Positions 47,015-56,099 of a DNA stretch of 64,000 nucleotides are shown here, one piece after another. Origin of the DNA: Thauera humireducens. GTDB lineage: Bacteria; Pseudomonadota; Gammaproteobacteria; Burkholderiales; Rhodocyclaceae. The stretch is taken from assembly GCF_001051995.2 (NCBI RefSeq), contig NZ_CP014646.1, positions 248,001 through 312,000 of the forward strand, written 5' to 3'. How positions within the stretch are numbered: the first letter of the stretch is position 1; every line of letters begins with the position of its first letter. The notes under the pieces are model-generated. The model did no database searches. It was given only the letters and a program-made list of their open reading frames with translations, and had not been told where the DNA came from. The translations under genes and the position numbers were made by a program.

Positions 47015-47627
47015 TCAGACCATCCATGTCGTCGATGACGACGAAGCCCTGCGCGACTCCATGACCTGGATGCTCGAGGGCAATGGCTACCACGTGGCCG
47101 CATACGACTCCGCCGAGGCCTTTCTGGCCGTGTGCCGCCCCGACATGGCGGGGTGCGTGGTGCTGGATGTGCGCATGCCGGGCATGAGCGGGCTGGAACT
47201 GTTCGAGGAGCTGGGGCGCCGCCGCTGCAGCCTGCCGGTGGTCTTCATCACCGGCCATGGCGACGTGCCGATGGCCGTGTCGGCGCTGAAGAAGGGGGCG
47301 GTGGATTTCATCGAGAAACCGTTCAGCGAGCGCGACATGCTGCGCCTGATCGAGCAGTGCCTGCAGCTCGAGCGCGAGAATCGCGACAAGCGGCGGCTGG
47401 AGGCCGATACCGCACGCCGGCTGGAGCATCTCACCCAGCGCGAGCGCGAGGTGCTCGATCTCATCATCGTCGGCAAGCTCAACAAGCAGATCGCCGACGT
47501 GCTTGGCATCAGCATCAAGACCGTCGAGGTGCATCGCGCGCGCGTCATGGAGAAGATGGGCGCCAATTCGCTGGCCGAACTGGTGCAGCACGTGGTGACC
47601 GTGGAGCCGGGCGCGCTGCTCAGGTAG
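46989..47627 (+). CDS. FixJ/NarL-type response regulator
   Basis: A 212-residue regulator. The receiver domain has acidic pocket DDD at 16-18, phospho-acceptor Asp at about 60 and Lys in IEKPF at about 110; a LuxR-type helix-turn-helix ends the protein ([20 protein letters not shown], then [20 protein letters not shown]). It resembles FixJ, DctR and TodT regulators. The GTG at 46989 is preferred, with CGGAG eight bases upstream. It overlaps the kinase gene by 26 bases, indicating co-translation. Target genes are not evident; the divergent binding-protein gene is a candidate. Confidence 0.92.
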   Translation: MSELPAAPDQTIHVVDDDEALRDSMTWMLEGNGYHVAAYDSAEAFLAVCRPDMAGCVVLDVRMPGMSGLELFEELGRRRCSLPVVFITGHGDVPMAVSALKKGAVDFIEKPFSERDMLRLIEQCLQLERENRDKRRLEADTARRLEHLTQREREVLDLIIVGKLNKQIADVLGISIKTVEVHRARVMEKMGANSLAELVQHVVTVEPGALLR

Positions 47628-47734
47628 CCCCCCTCGGGCGTCCGTGCCCTGCCGATTCCGATGCCGTTTTTCCCGGAATGGGTTCGCTTGATTGGATCGA
47701 TTCCGGGAATCGTGCAGTGTGATAATTTCCGGCA

Positions 47735-49483
47735 ATGACCGGAATCAACGCACTCTTTCTCCTTGTGGGCCTGCTGCTGTTCATCAGCGTGCTGGCCAGC
47801 ACCATCTCGGCCCGGCTTGGCCTGCCGCTGCTGCTGCTCTTTCTCGGCGTCGGCATGCTGGCGGGCGAGGACGGGCCGGGCGGCATCGTCTTCAACGACT
47901 ATTTCATCGCGACCCTGATCAGCCAGCTGGCGCTGGCGGTGATCCTGCTCGACGGTGGTCTGCGCACGCGGGTGGCGAGCTTTCGCGTGGCGCTGAAACC
48001 CGCGGCGGTGCTGGCAACCTGGGGCGTGATCGGTACGGCCGGCCTGCTCGGCATCTTCGCGACCTGGCTGCTGGACGTTGACTGGCGGCTGGGCATGCTG
48101 CTGGCGGCCATCGTCGGCTCGACCGACGCCGCGGCGGTGTTCGCGCTGCTGCGCAACAGCGGGGTGAAGCTCAACGAGCGCGTGCAGGCGACGCTGGAGA
48201 TCGAGTCGGGCGCCAACGACCCGATGGCGATCCTGCTGGTGGTTGCGCTGGTCGAGATGCTGCTGCACCCCGAGAAGGCGAGCGCGGCCGGCGTTGCCTG
48301 GATGCTGGTGAGCCAGATGGGGCTGGGGGCGCTGATCGGTCTCATCGCCGGATGGGTGCTGTCGCGCCTGATGGCCAGGCTGAGCCTGGCCGAAGGCCTG
48401 TATGCGCTGCTGATCCTGTCGGGCGGGCTGCTCATCTTCGCTGCAACCAACCTCCTGAATGGCAGTGGCTTCCTCGCGGTCTACCTGGCCGGCGTCGTGG
48501 TCGGCAACCGCCGCAGCCATGCCACCGAGCATGTGTTGCGCGTGATGGATGGACTGGCCTGGCTGTCGCAGGCGGTGATGTTCGTCGTACTGGGCCTGCT
48601 GGTGTCGCCGACCAACATGCTGGCCCATGCGTGGGAGGCGATGGCAATGGCGGTCTTCCTGACGCTGGTGGCCCGCCCGATCGCGGTGGCCATCGGCCTG
48701 TGGCCGTTCAACTACAAGCGCAACGAGCTGGCCTACGTCAGCTGGGTGGGGCTGCGGGGTGCGGTGCCGGTCACGCTGGCGATCTTTCCGGTGATGATGG
48801 GGGTGCCCGACTCGGACCTGCTGTTCAACGTGGCCTTCGCGGTCGTGTTGCTGTCGCTGCTGGTGCAGGGCGCGACGGTGCCGGTGGCGGCGCGCTGGCT
48901 CAAGGTCGATGTGCCGCCGCGGCCCGAACCCGTCGATATGCGCGAAGTGTGGGTGGGGGACAAGGCCGCGCTCGATCTGCTGGAGTATCGCGTCGAGGCG
49001 GGTTCGCGCGCGGAAGGTCGCCACCCCGACGATGTCGCCGCCGAAGCGGGCGGCATCAGCGTGCGCTGCGTGGCCCTGGTGCGTCGTGGCAAGCTGCAGC
49101 GAATGGGGCTCAACACGCGCATGCTGCCGGGGGATTCGCTGTGGCTGGTGGCGCCGGACGAGGTGTCGGGGGAGATCGCGCGCCTCTTCACCAGCAGCGG
49201 CGACGAACTGACGGCCAATGCCAGCTTCTTCGGCGAGTTCGTGGTCGATCCGTCGGCGCTCGCAGGTGATCTGGCGCTGACCTACGGCCTGAGCCTGGAG
49301 GACGACGAGCTTCGCATGTCGGTACGCGACATGATGCGGCGCAGGCTGGGGCGTCCGGCAGTGGTCGGTGATCGCCTGGTGGCGGGCGCTTTCGTGTTGA
49401 CCGTGCGCGAGATGGGACCGGGTGGCGTGATCGCTGCCGTCGGCCTGAAGTGCCCGTCGCTGGCCGCACCCAGGCGCGACTAG
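47735..49483 (+). CDS. cvrA: Potassium/proton antiporter of the CvrA/NhaP2 family
   Basis: A 582-residue inner-membrane cation/proton antiporter (CPA1) with about 12 membrane segments in residues 1-400; VGSTDAAAVFALLR and ESGANDPMAILLV carry the transport Asp residues. A cytoplasmic tail follows with a TrkA-C-like region (about 405-490, GGISVRCVALVRRGKLQRMG) and a CorC/HlyC-like transporter-associated end (about 495-582). CvrA/NhaP2 exports K+ in exchange for H+. It stands alone, with no terminator seen. Paired TTCCSGGAA palindromes lie in its upstream region. Confidence 0.9.
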   Translation: MTGINALFLLVGLLLFISVLASTISARLGLPLLLLFLGVGMLAGEDGPGGIVFNDYFIATLISQLALAVILLDGGLRTRVASFRVALKPAAVLATWGVIGTAGLLGIFATWLLDVDWRLGMLLAAIVGSTDAAAVFALLRNSGVKLNERVQATLEIESGANDPMAILLVVALVEMLLHPEKASAAGVAWMLVSQMGLGALIGLIAGWVLSRLMARLSLAEGLYALLILSGGLLIFAATNLLNGSGFLAVYLAGVVVGNRRSHATEHVLRVMDGLAWLSQAVMFVVLGLLVSPTNMLAHAWEAMAMAVFLTLVARPIAVAIGLWPFNYKRNELAYVSWVGLRGAVPVTLAIFPVMMGVPDSDLLFNVAFAVVLLSLLVQGATVPVAARWLKVDVPPRPEPVDMREVWVGDKAALDLLEYRVEAGSRAEGRHPDDVAAEAGGISVRCVALVRRGKLQRMGLNTRMLPGDSLWLVAPDEVSGEIARLFTSSGDELTANASFFGEFVVDPSALAGDLALTYGLSLEDDELRMSVRDMMRRRLGRPAVVGDRLVAGAFVLTVREMGPGGVIAAVGLKCPSLAAPRRD

Positions 49484-49594
49484 GTCACGTGCCCGCGACG
49501 AGGGCGCGCTCCCGCGAGCCGGGGCGATGAATCAGGGCAGTACGCTGCCGGGGCGCCTTGCTGTAAAATCGTGCGCTTTTTCGAGGCTCTACCG

Positions 49595-50470
49595 ATGACC
49601 GCTCGCATCATCGACGGCAACGCGCTTTCCGCGCAGGTCCGTGGCGAAATCGCTGGGCGCGCCGCAGCATTGACGGCGCGTGGAGTGCAACCCTGCCTGG
49701 CGGTCATCCTGGTCGGTGGGGATCCGGCGTCGGCGGTCTACGTGCGCAACAAGGTCGCCGGTTGCGAGAAGGCGGGCATCCGCTCGCTGCGCTTCGACTA
49801 TCCGGAAAGCGCCACCCAGGACGAGGTGATGGCTAGGCTCGCCGAGCTCAACGCCGACCCCGCGGTGCACGGCATTCTGGTGCAGTTGCCGCTGCCGAAG
49901 CACCTCGACGAAACCGCGGTGCTCGAGGCCATCGACATCAAGAAGGACGTCGACGGCTTCCACGCCGAGAACGTCGGTCGCCTGTCGCAGGGCCGTGAAG
50001 CCTTCATTCCCTGCACGCCGCATGGCGTCATGAAGATGCTCGAGAGCACCGGCACGCCGGTGCAGGGCGCCGAGGCCGTGGTGATCGGCCGCTCGAACAT
50101 CGTCGGCAAGCCGATGGCGATGCTGCTGACGAACGCCGGTGCCACCGTCACCGTGTGCCATTCGAAGACGAAGGACCTGGCCTTCCATACCCGCCGCGCC
50201 GACATCCTGGTGGCGGCCATCGGCAAGCCGCGCTTCGTCACCGGTGACATGGTCAAGCCGGGCGCCACCGTCATCGACGTGGGCATCAACCGGCTGCAGG
50301 ATGGCCCCGACGCCGGCAAGCTGTGCGGTGACGTGGATTTCGAATCGGCCAAGGCCGTGGCCGGCGCCATCACCCCGGTGCCGGGTGGCGTGGGGCCGAT
50401 GACCATCACCATGCTGCTCGAGAACACCGTGATTTCCGCCGAGCGCGCGGCGCGCGCCTGCGGCAAGTAA
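49595..50470 (+). CDS. folD: Bifunctional methylenetetrahydrofolate dehydrogenase/cyclohydrolase FolD
   Basis: A 291-residue enzyme that interconverts 5,10-methylene-, methenyl- and 10-formyl-tetrahydrofolate with NADP+. Signatures are the catalytic Lys region ([20 protein letters not shown]), the [11 protein letters not shown] segment, and [11 protein letters not shown] with [17 protein letters not shown] for NADP binding. The ATG at 49595 is favoured over a GTG at 49571. It is followed at 10 bp by purE; both steps feed purine synthesis. Confidence 0.96.
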   Translation: MTARIIDGNALSAQVRGEIAGRAAALTARGVQPCLAVILVGGDPASAVYVRNKVAGCEKAGIRSLRFDYPESATQDEVMARLAELNADPAVHGILVQLPLPKHLDETAVLEAIDIKKDVDGFHAENVGRLSQGREAFIPCTPHGVMKMLESTGTPVQGAEAVVIGRSNIVGKPMAMLLTNAGATVTVCHSKTKDLAFHTRRADILVAAIGKPRFVTGDMVKPGATVIDVGINRLQDGPDAGKLCGDVDFESAKAVAGAITPVPGGVGPMTITMLLENTVISAERAARACGK

Positions 50471-50480
50471 GGACAGCGAG

Positions 50481-50972
50481 ATGAGCGAAACCAAACCCGT
50501 CGTCGGCATCATCATGGGCTCCAACTCCGACTGGCCCACGATGAAGGCGGCCGCGAAGATGCTGGAAGACTTCGGCGTGCCCTTCGAGGCCAAGGTCGTC
50601 TCCGCCCACCGCACGCCCGATCTGATGTTCGAGTACGCCGAGGCCGCGCGCGGCCGCGGGCTCAAGGCCATCATCGCCGGCGCGGGCGGCGCGGCGCATC
50701 TGCCGGGCATGGTCGCGGCCAAGACCACGCTGCCGGTGCTGGGGGTGCCGGTGCAGTCCAAGGCGCTGTCGGGGCAGGATTCGCTGCTGTCCATCGTGCA
50801 GATGCCCAAGGGCATTCCGGTCGCCACCTTCGCCATCGGCGAGGCGGGCGCGGCCAATGCCGGCCTGTTCGCGGTGGCGCTGCTGGCCACCGAGGATGCT
50901 GCGCTGGCGCAAAAGCTCGCCGACTTCCGTGCCCGCCAGACCCAGGCGGTGCTCGACATGACCCTGGATTGA
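50481..50972 (+). CDS. purE: N5-carboxyaminoimidazole ribonucleotide mutase PurE
   Basis: A 163-residue octameric class I PurE. It moves the carboxylate of N5-CAIR to C4 in purine biosynthesis. Signatures are [15 protein letters not shown] near the N terminus and [11 protein letters not shown] with the catalytic His, followed by [20 protein letters not shown]. It is paired with purK, its substrate producer, 10 bp downstream. Confidence 0.97.
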   Translation: MSETKPVVGIIMGSNSDWPTMKAAAKMLEDFGVPFEAKVVSAHRTPDLMFEYAEAARGRGLKAIIAGAGGAAHLPGMVAAKTTLPVLGVPVQSKALSGQDSLLSIVQMPKGIPVATFAIGEAGAANAGLFAVALLATEDAALAQKLADFRARQTQAVLDMTLD

Positions 50973-50982
50973 GAGTCGCATC

Positions 50983-52137
50983 ATGATCCTCCCGCCTGCC
51001 ACCCTTGGCATGCTCGGCGGCGGCCAGCTCGGCCGCTTTTTCGTTTCGGCCGCACACGAGATGGGCTACAAGGTCTGGGTGCTCGATCCCGACCCGCACA
51101 GCCCCGCCGGCCTGATCGCCGACCGCCACCTGGTTGCTGCCTACGACGACTACGCCGCGCTCGATACGCTGGGCAACGGATGTGCCGCAGTGACGACCGA
51201 GTTCGAGAACGTCCCTGCAGACACGCTCGACTACCTCGCCAAGTTCATCCCGGTGCATCCGGCGGCGAGCGCGGTCGCGGTATGTCAGAACCGCATCGCG
51301 GAGAAGAGCTTCCTCGCCGACAACGGCCTGCCGCACGGTCCCTTCGCCGCCATCCGCAGCGAGGACGACGTGCGCAACGCCAACGCCGGCCTGTTCCCGG
51401 CCGTGCTCAAGGTGGCGCGCTTCGGCTACGACGGCAAGGGTCAGGCCCGCGTCGCCGACCGCGACGAGGCGGTGGCCGCCTTCCAGCACTTCAAGGGCGA
51501 GCCCTGCGTGCTGGAGAAGATGCTGACGCTGGACTACGAGGTGTCCGTGGTGCTGGCGCGCGACGAGGCGGGTAACGTGCGCTGTTTCCCGACCGGCGAG
51601 AACCGTCACCGCAACGGCATCCTCGACGTCACCATCGCGCCGGCGCAGGCTTCGGCCTGTCTGAGGGACAACGCGCAGGAGATTGCCGAGCGCATCGCCG
51701 ACAAGCTCGGCTACGTCGGCACGCTGGGCGTGGAGTTCTTCGTCTGCCGCGGCGAGCTGTTCGTCAACGAGATGGCGCCGCGTCCGCACAACAGCGGTCA
51801 TCACACCATCGACGCCTGCGACGTCAGCCAGTACGAACAGCAGGTGAGGGCGCTGTGCGGCCTGCCGCTGCCCACGCCGCGCCAGCATTCCGCCGCGGTC
51901 ATGGTCAATCTGCTCGGCGAACTGTGGTACGAGGACGGAAAGGGTCACGGCGCCTACCGCGAGCCGGACTGGTCGCTGCTGCACGCCGTGCCCGGGCTGC
52001 GGCTGCACCTGTACGGCAAGCATCACGCCCGCCCGGGTCGCAAGATGGGCCACTTCGTGGTGACTGGCGACGATGCTGCCGCGGTGCTGGAGCACGCGCT
52101 GGCTGCGCGTGCCGCGATCGGCATCCGCGACGCGTGA
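50983..52137 (+). CDS. purK: N5-carboxyaminoimidazole ribonucleotide synthase PurK
   Basis: A 384-residue ATP-grasp enzyme that makes N5-CAIR from AIR, bicarbonate and ATP. The opening LGMLGGGQLGRFFVSAAHEM, the segment TTEFENVPADTLDYLA and the end block NEMAPRPHNSGHHTIDAC are diagnostic. It follows purE at 10 bp and precedes the Sua5 gene at 10 bp, so folD, purE, purK and sua5 form one operon. Confidence 0.96.
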   Translation: MILPPATLGMLGGGQLGRFFVSAAHEMGYKVWVLDPDPHSPAGLIADRHLVAAYDDYAALDTLGNGCAAVTTEFENVPADTLDYLAKFIPVHPAASAVAVCQNRIAEKSFLADNGLPHGPFAAIRSEDDVRNANAGLFPAVLKVARFGYDGKGQARVADRDEAVAAFQHFKGEPCVLEKMLTLDYEVSVVLARDEAGNVRCFPTGENRHRNGILDVTIAPAQASACLRDNAQEIAERIADKLGYVGTLGVEFFVCRGELFVNEMAPRPHNSGHHTIDACDVSQYEQQVRALCGLPLPTPRQHSAAVMVNLLGELWYEDGKGHGAYREPDWSLLHAVPGLRLHLYGKHHARPGRKMGHFVVTGDDAAAVLEHALAARAAIGIRDA

Positions 52138-52147
52138 GCGCACGGCG

Positions 52148-53200
52148 ATGAGCGACACCGGGATCAAGCCGCGCGGCCGCATCGAACCGCCCACACTGGT
52201 CGCCATCCGCGAGGCGGCCGATCTGCTGCGCGCCGGCGACATCGTCGGCATGCCGACCGAAACGGTGTATGGCCTCGCCGCCGATGCGCTGAACCCAGAA
52301 GCGGTCCGCAAGATCTTTGCCGCAAAGGGGCGGCCGGCCGATCATCCGCTCATCGTCCATCTGCCCTCGGCCGACCACCTGCCACGCTGGGCGGCCAGCA
52401 TCCCCAAGGACGCCATCGCGCTCGCGCGCGCCTTCTGGCCCGGCCCGCTGACACTGATCCTGAAGCGCACGCCCGAGGTGCCCCTTGAGGTCACCGGCGG
52501 CCAGGACACGGTCGGCCTGCGTGTGCCTTCGCATTCCATCGCGCTGGCCATGTTGCAGGTGTTCGATTCCGGCATCGCTGCGCCCAGCGCGAATCGCTTC
52601 GGCCGCATCAGCCCGACCTCCGCCGTGCATGTCCAGGAGGAACTGGGCGAGCGCGTGGCGATGATCGTCGACGGCGGCGCGTGCGCGGTCGGCATCGAAT
52701 CGACCATCCTCGACTTCTCGCGCGATGTGCCGGAGATCCTGCGCCCCGGCGCGATCACGCCCGACGACATTGCCCGCGTCATCGGTCGCCGTCCGCGCGT
52801 GCGCGGCGAAACCGAGCCCGCAGCGGCCACCGAAGGCGCTGCCGCACCAGCGCCGCGCGTCTCGGGCGCGCTGGCGGCGCATTACGCCCCGCGCACGCCG
52901 CTGCGCCTGGTCGAGCCCGCGCTGCTCGCCGACGAGGCCGCCACGCTGGCGGGCGAGGGTAGCCGCGTCGCCGTGCTTGCGCACGCCACGCCCAATCCGC
53001 ACGACGCCCGCCTCATCTGGCAGGCGATGCCGGCCGATCCCGCCGCCTACGCGCACGAGCTCTACGCCAACCTGCGCGCCGCGGACGCCCTCGACGCCGA
53101 CTTCATCCTCATCGAAGCCCTGCCGGGCGGGCCCGGCTGGGCCGCCGTGGCCGACCGCCTCGGGCGCGCCGCGGTGGGCTCCGGCGCGGAGGACGATTGA
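52148..53200 (+). CDS. L-threonylcarbamoyladenylate synthase (Sua5/YrdC family)
   Basis: A 350-residue Sua5-type enzyme that makes threonylcarbamoyl-AMP from Thr, bicarbonate and ATP for the t6A37 modification of tRNA. The YrdC domain (about 20-210) shows VGMPTETVYGLAADALNP, ASGRPADHPL-type Lys/Arg segment (AAKGRPADHPLIVHL) and GIAAPSANRFGRISPT. The C-terminal Sua5 domain (about 230-345) is present, which distinguishes it from short TsaC. The ATG at 52148 is taken. It is the last gene of the folD-purEK run, with the tRNA gene just after it. Confidence 0.93.
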   Translation: MSDTGIKPRGRIEPPTLVAIREAADLLRAGDIVGMPTETVYGLAADALNPEAVRKIFAAKGRPADHPLIVHLPSADHLPRWAASIPKDAIALARAFWPGPLTLILKRTPEVPLEVTGGQDTVGLRVPSHSIALAMLQVFDSGIAAPSANRFGRISPTSAVHVQEELGERVAMIVDGGACAVGIESTILDFSRDVPEILRPGAITPDDIARVIGRRPRVRGETEPAAATEGAAAPAPRVSGALAAHYAPRTPLRLVEPALLADEAATLAGEGSRVAVLAHATPNPHDARLIWQAMPADPAAYAHELYANLRAADALDADFILIEALPGGPGWAAVADRLGRAAVGSGAEDD

Positions 53201-53257
53201 GGTTGATCATGGCTGCGCCGAAGCGGAAAGGGGCTTCCCTTTCGCGCGCCGGCTCAC

Positions 53258-53263
53258 TATAAT
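53258..53263 (+). promoter_or_regulatory. -10 element of the tRNA-Ala promoter
   Basis: A perfect TATAAT lies 14 bases before the tRNA 5' end; the region 17 bases further upstream has only a poor -35. The GCGC stretch just after the -10 element resembles the discriminator of stringently controlled stable-RNA promoters. Confidence 0.7.
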
Positions 53264-53276
53264 TCGCGCTCTTTCA

Positions 53277-53352
<76 letters not shown>

Positions 53353-53357
53353 TATGC

Positions 53358-53391
53358 AAGGGCTCGGATTTTCTCCGGGCCCTTTCCTTTT
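53358..53391 (+). terminator. Terminator after tRNA-Ala
   Basis: AAGGGCTCGG (53358-53367) pairs with CCGGGCCCTT (53375-53384) with one G-U pair and a 7-base loop, followed by TCCTTTT. It starts five bases after the tRNA end. Confidence 0.8.
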
Positions 53392-53643
53392 GGTGAGACC
53401 CCCGCGTGGCGCGGGGTTCCGACGACCCGTCCTGCGGGTGCTCGAGCGCCGAAACGCCTGCAACGGGCTACTTTCTCGGCCAGCGCCGTCTCTTTTCTCC
53501 GTTTGTCCTGCGGGTAGGCGCAAGGCGCGGCCTCGAAGAATCAGAGACTTACGCGCGGCAGTTCATCGTCAACCAAGGCTATCGGTCGGACGTTCAAACC
53601 GCCATGCTGGCTTGACGGGAACCTATACGTTACCATCAAGTCC

Positions 53644-53985
53644 ATGAGCTACCAGATCAAAGAACTACTGCTGGACGATGGCGACAGCCCCTTTGCGCAG
53701 TGGTTCGGGTCGCTGGAGGCCGTTGCTGCTGCCAAGGTGCGGGTGGCCGTAAGCCGGATGGAGCAGGGCAACCTGTCCAACGTCGAGTGGTTTCGTGGCA
53801 TTGGTGAGTACAAGATCGACTGGGGGCCGGGGTTGCGCATCTACCTGGCCAAGGACGGTCTGAAGATCATCATCCTGATCGGTGGCGGCACCAAGAAGCG
53901 CCAGCAGCAGGACATCGAGCAGGCTGTGGCGCTGTGGGAAGACTACAAGCGCCGCAAAGCATCAACCTCCAAGGGAGCGAAGTGA
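53644..53985 (+). CDS. RelE/HigB-like toxin (Gp49-type addiction module killer)
   Basis: A 113-residue basic protein of the RelE/ParE superfamily, phage-derived Gp49-like/HigB type, expected to be a ribosome-dependent mRNA interferase. Typical segments are DGDSPFAQWFGSLEAVAAAKV near the start (read in two parts), VEWFRGIGEYKIDWGPGLRI in the middle and LIGGGTKKRQQQDIEQAVAL at the end. Toxin comes first and the antitoxin follows at one base, the order seen in HigBA modules. It is the first gene after the tRNA, so it probably serves to keep the island. Confidence 0.88.
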   Translation: MSYQIKELLLDDGDSPFAQWFGSLEAVAAAKVRVAVSRMEQGNLSNVEWFRGIGEYKIDWGPGLRIYLAKDGLKIIILIGGGTKKRQQQDIEQAVALWEDYKRRKASTSKGAK

Positions 53986-53986
53986 G

Positions 53987-54307
53987 ATGGCACTGACCCG
54001 TGACTTCAAAGAGACCGTGGCCGCGCGTGTGCAAAGCGATCCAGCCTTTGCGCAGGCGCTTCTGGACGAGGCCATCACCCTGTTCGTCAACGGCGAACCG
54101 GAGTCGGCCAAGCTGATCCTGCGTGACCTGGTCAACGCCACGGTGGGTTTCGAGGCGCTGGCCGAGGAGATTCACAAACCTGCCAAGAGCCTGCACCGCA
54201 TGTTGTCAAGGTCGGGCAACCCGACCATGAGCAACATTTCGGCCGTATTTGCCGCCATCAAGCGCGCGCTCAAGGTCGAGGTGCATACCCGGATCGTGAT
54301 GGCCTGA
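53987..54307 (+). CDS. HigA-like helix-turn-helix antitoxin
   Basis: A 106-residue protein with a C-terminal XRE-like helix-turn-helix region (LAEEIHKPAKSLHRMLSRSG, then NPTMSNISAVFAAIKRALKV). It partners with the toxin immediately upstream, one base away; the ATG is at 53987 with GGGAG in the preceding coding end. It probably represses its own promoter together with the toxin. It ends two bases from the convergent stop of the next gene. Confidence 0.87.
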   Translation: MALTRDFKETVAARVQSDPAFAQALLDEAITLFVNGEPESAKLILRDLVNATVGFEALAEEIHKPAKSLHRMLSRSGNPTMSNISAVFAAIKRALKVEVHTRIVMA

Positions 54308-54309
54308 TC

Positions 54310-54762
54310 TCAAGCATCGAACCCTGCGAGCACCTCCCGCTGCGCTATCCAGTCACGCGGCAGCGGGTTGTGCTGGAACCACAGCAGGCTCATGCACCGG
54401 GGCTGTTTCCCGGCCAGGATGCGCTGGATGATAGCGGGCTCCAGCAGCGTCAGCCGGAGCAGTTCGTTGACCGTGGAGTGGTGCAGGCCCTCGCGCTTGG
54501 CGATCTCATTGCCGCTGCCGAGCACGCCGTCGTCGAGTAACTGCTGCCAGTAGAAGGCCCGGGTCAGCGCCACCATCAAGGGCGCGTCGTGCTGGATGTC
54601 TGCCGTGCCCGGTGTGGCGACGTCCCCATCTGGCCGCACCACCACCCTGCGGGCGCCACGCTTGCGAATCTTCAACGGGATGAAGGTCGACAGCTTGACC
54701 TCCCCACCGTTGCGGCGCTCGCGGGCGATCGGGGCACCCGTCGTCGTGATCCTGGGTTTCAT
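54310..54762 (-). CDS. Small helix-turn-helix protein coupled to the recombinase
   Basis: A 150-residue protein with a basic N-terminal half (IPLKIRKRGARRVVVRPDGD) and a KorB/ParB-like helix-turn-helix (about 82-115: SGNEIAKREGLHHSTVNELL, then RLTLLEPAIIQRILAG). Such small proteins travel with serine recombinases and DUF2924 genes in proteobacterial mobile elements; the role is unknown, perhaps transcriptional control or a directionality factor. The ATG at 54762 overlaps the recombinase stop by four bases. Confidence 0.8.
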   Translation of the reverse strand: MKPRITTTGAPIARERRNGGEVKLSTFIPLKIRKRGARRVVVRPDGDVATPGTADIQHDAPLMVALTRAFYWQQLLDDGVLGSGNEIAKREGLHHSTVNELLRLTLLEPAIIQRILAGKQPRCMSLLWFQHNPLPRDWIAQREVLAGFDA

Positions 54763-56099
54763 AGGGATGCCTCCAGTTCCTGCAACTCGGCACCGATGGT
54801 TCCGGGCGCCAACTCGGCCGCCAAGTCCGGCCAGCCTTGATCCCGCCAGAAGACCTCCAAGCCGCCGTCGGCGATTACCACCCGCTCGATGAGCAGTTGC
54901 GCCAGCCGGCACTGCTCGGCGGGGAACAACTGCGGCCACATCGTGGCCAGCCGGCGCATGGGCAGCACCACCTCGGCTTCGGACATCTCCGGGTGGGTTT
55001 CCCGAATCCGATCCCACACCGACTGCACCACGTGCGGCGCTGACAGTGCGGCAACGATCTGTTCGACGACCAGCGCCTCTATCGGTCCAGCGGGCAAGGA
55101 GCCATGTTGGCTGGCCCAAGAGCCGAACCGACGGTGCTTGACCGGGGTGTAGTAGCGATAGGTCTTGTCCCGCTTGACCGTGTAACTGGGCACCAGCCGT
55201 TCGCCATCGGGCGTGAACAGCAGTCCGCGCAGCAGCACTGGCTCGCGCATCCGGGCATTGGTCTCGCGCCGCCGCTCGACGCCGTCGGTGGCGATCAGCG
55301 CATGCACCGCGTCCCACTGTGCCGGCGTGATGATGGCTGGGTGCTGGCCGGTGAAGCTCTGCCCTTTGTGAACGATCTCTCCGAGGTACACCCGGTTGTT
55401 CAGCATCTTGTAGATCGTCTGCTTGGTGAAGGACTTCCCACGCTTGGTTACCACGCCTTCCGAAGCGTAGGCCTTGACCATCAGCGTGGCCGAACGCATC
55501 GCGACGAAGTCCCCGAAGATGCGGCGCACCAAGGCCGCCTCGGTCTCGTTCACCACCAGCATCCGGTCGCGGACGTCGTAACCGAGTGGCAGCGGTCCGC
55601 CCATCCACATCCCCTTGGCCTTGCTCGCCGCGATCTTGTCCCGGATCCGCTCGCTGGTGACCTCGCGCTCGAACTGTGCGAAGGAGAGCAGGACGTTGAG
55701 CATCAGGCGGCCCATCGAGGTCGCCGAGTTGATCTGCTGGGTGACGGCGCTGAAGCTGACGCGGTGGCGATCGAAGACATCGACCATCCGCGCGAAATCG
55801 GCCAGCGAGCGACTGAGGCGGTCGATCTTGTAGACGACGATGATGTCGATCTTGCCCACTTGGATATCGGCCATCAGGCGACGCAGGGCGGGCCGCTCCA
55901 TGTTGCCGCCGGAGTAACCGCCGTCGTCGTAGTCGTCGGTAACGGCAATCCAGCCCTCATGGCCCTGGCTCTTGATGAAGGCGTGGCCCGCTTCCTTCTG
56001 CGCATCGATGGAGTTGAAGGACTGGTCCAGTCGTTCGTCGCTGGAAACGCGGCAATACACCGCGCAGCGTCTCGGTGGAACCTGCAGGGGCGCATTCAT
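54759..56099 (-). CDS. Large serine recombinase (resolvase/invertase N-domain)
   Basis: 446 residues. The N-terminal resolvase domain has AVYCRVSSDERLDQSFNSID with catalytic Ser about residue 19 and Arg residues in YKIDRLSRSLADFARMVDVF. A recombinase domain follows (ERIRDKIAASKAKGMWMGGP onward). The zinc-ribbon Cys motif common in this family is not evident, and the C-terminal coiled coil is short. It probably integrates, excises or inverts the element it is in. It overlaps the DUF2924 gene upstream and the small HTH gene downstream by four bases each. Confidence 0.9.
   Translation of the reverse strand: MNAPLQVPPRRCAVYCRVSSDERLDQSFNSIDAQKEAGHAFIKSQGHEGWIAVTDDYDDGGYSGGNMERPALRRLMADIQVGKIDIIVVYKIDRLSRSLADFARMVDVFDRHRVSFSAVTQQINSATSMGRLMLNVLLSFAQFEREVTSERIRDKIAASKAKGMWMGGPLPLGYDVRDRMLVVNETEAALVRRIFGDFVAMRSATLMVKAYASEGVVTKRGKSFTKQTIYKMLNNRVYLGEIVHKGQSFTGQHPAIITPAQWDAVHALIATDGVERRRETNARMREPVLLRGLLFTPDGERLVPSYTVKRDKTYRYYTPVKHRRFGSWASQHGSLPAGPIEALVVEQIVAALSAPHVVQSVWDRIRETHPEMSEAEVVLPMRRLATMWPQLFPAEQCRLAQLLIERVVIADGGLEVFWRDQGWPDLAAELAPGTIGAELQELEASL

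Noticed and set aside
53406..53615. A 69-codon frame between the tRNA and the toxin gene
   Set aside because: It begins inside a hairpin-forming GC repeat, has no ribosome-binding site and no recognisable fold. Treated as non-coding.
54310..55608. Reading the small HTH gene as a 432-residue protein
   Set aside because: Only the last 150 residues look like protein; the upstream part is the recombinase gene read out of frame. The ATG at 54762 gives a clean four-base overlap.
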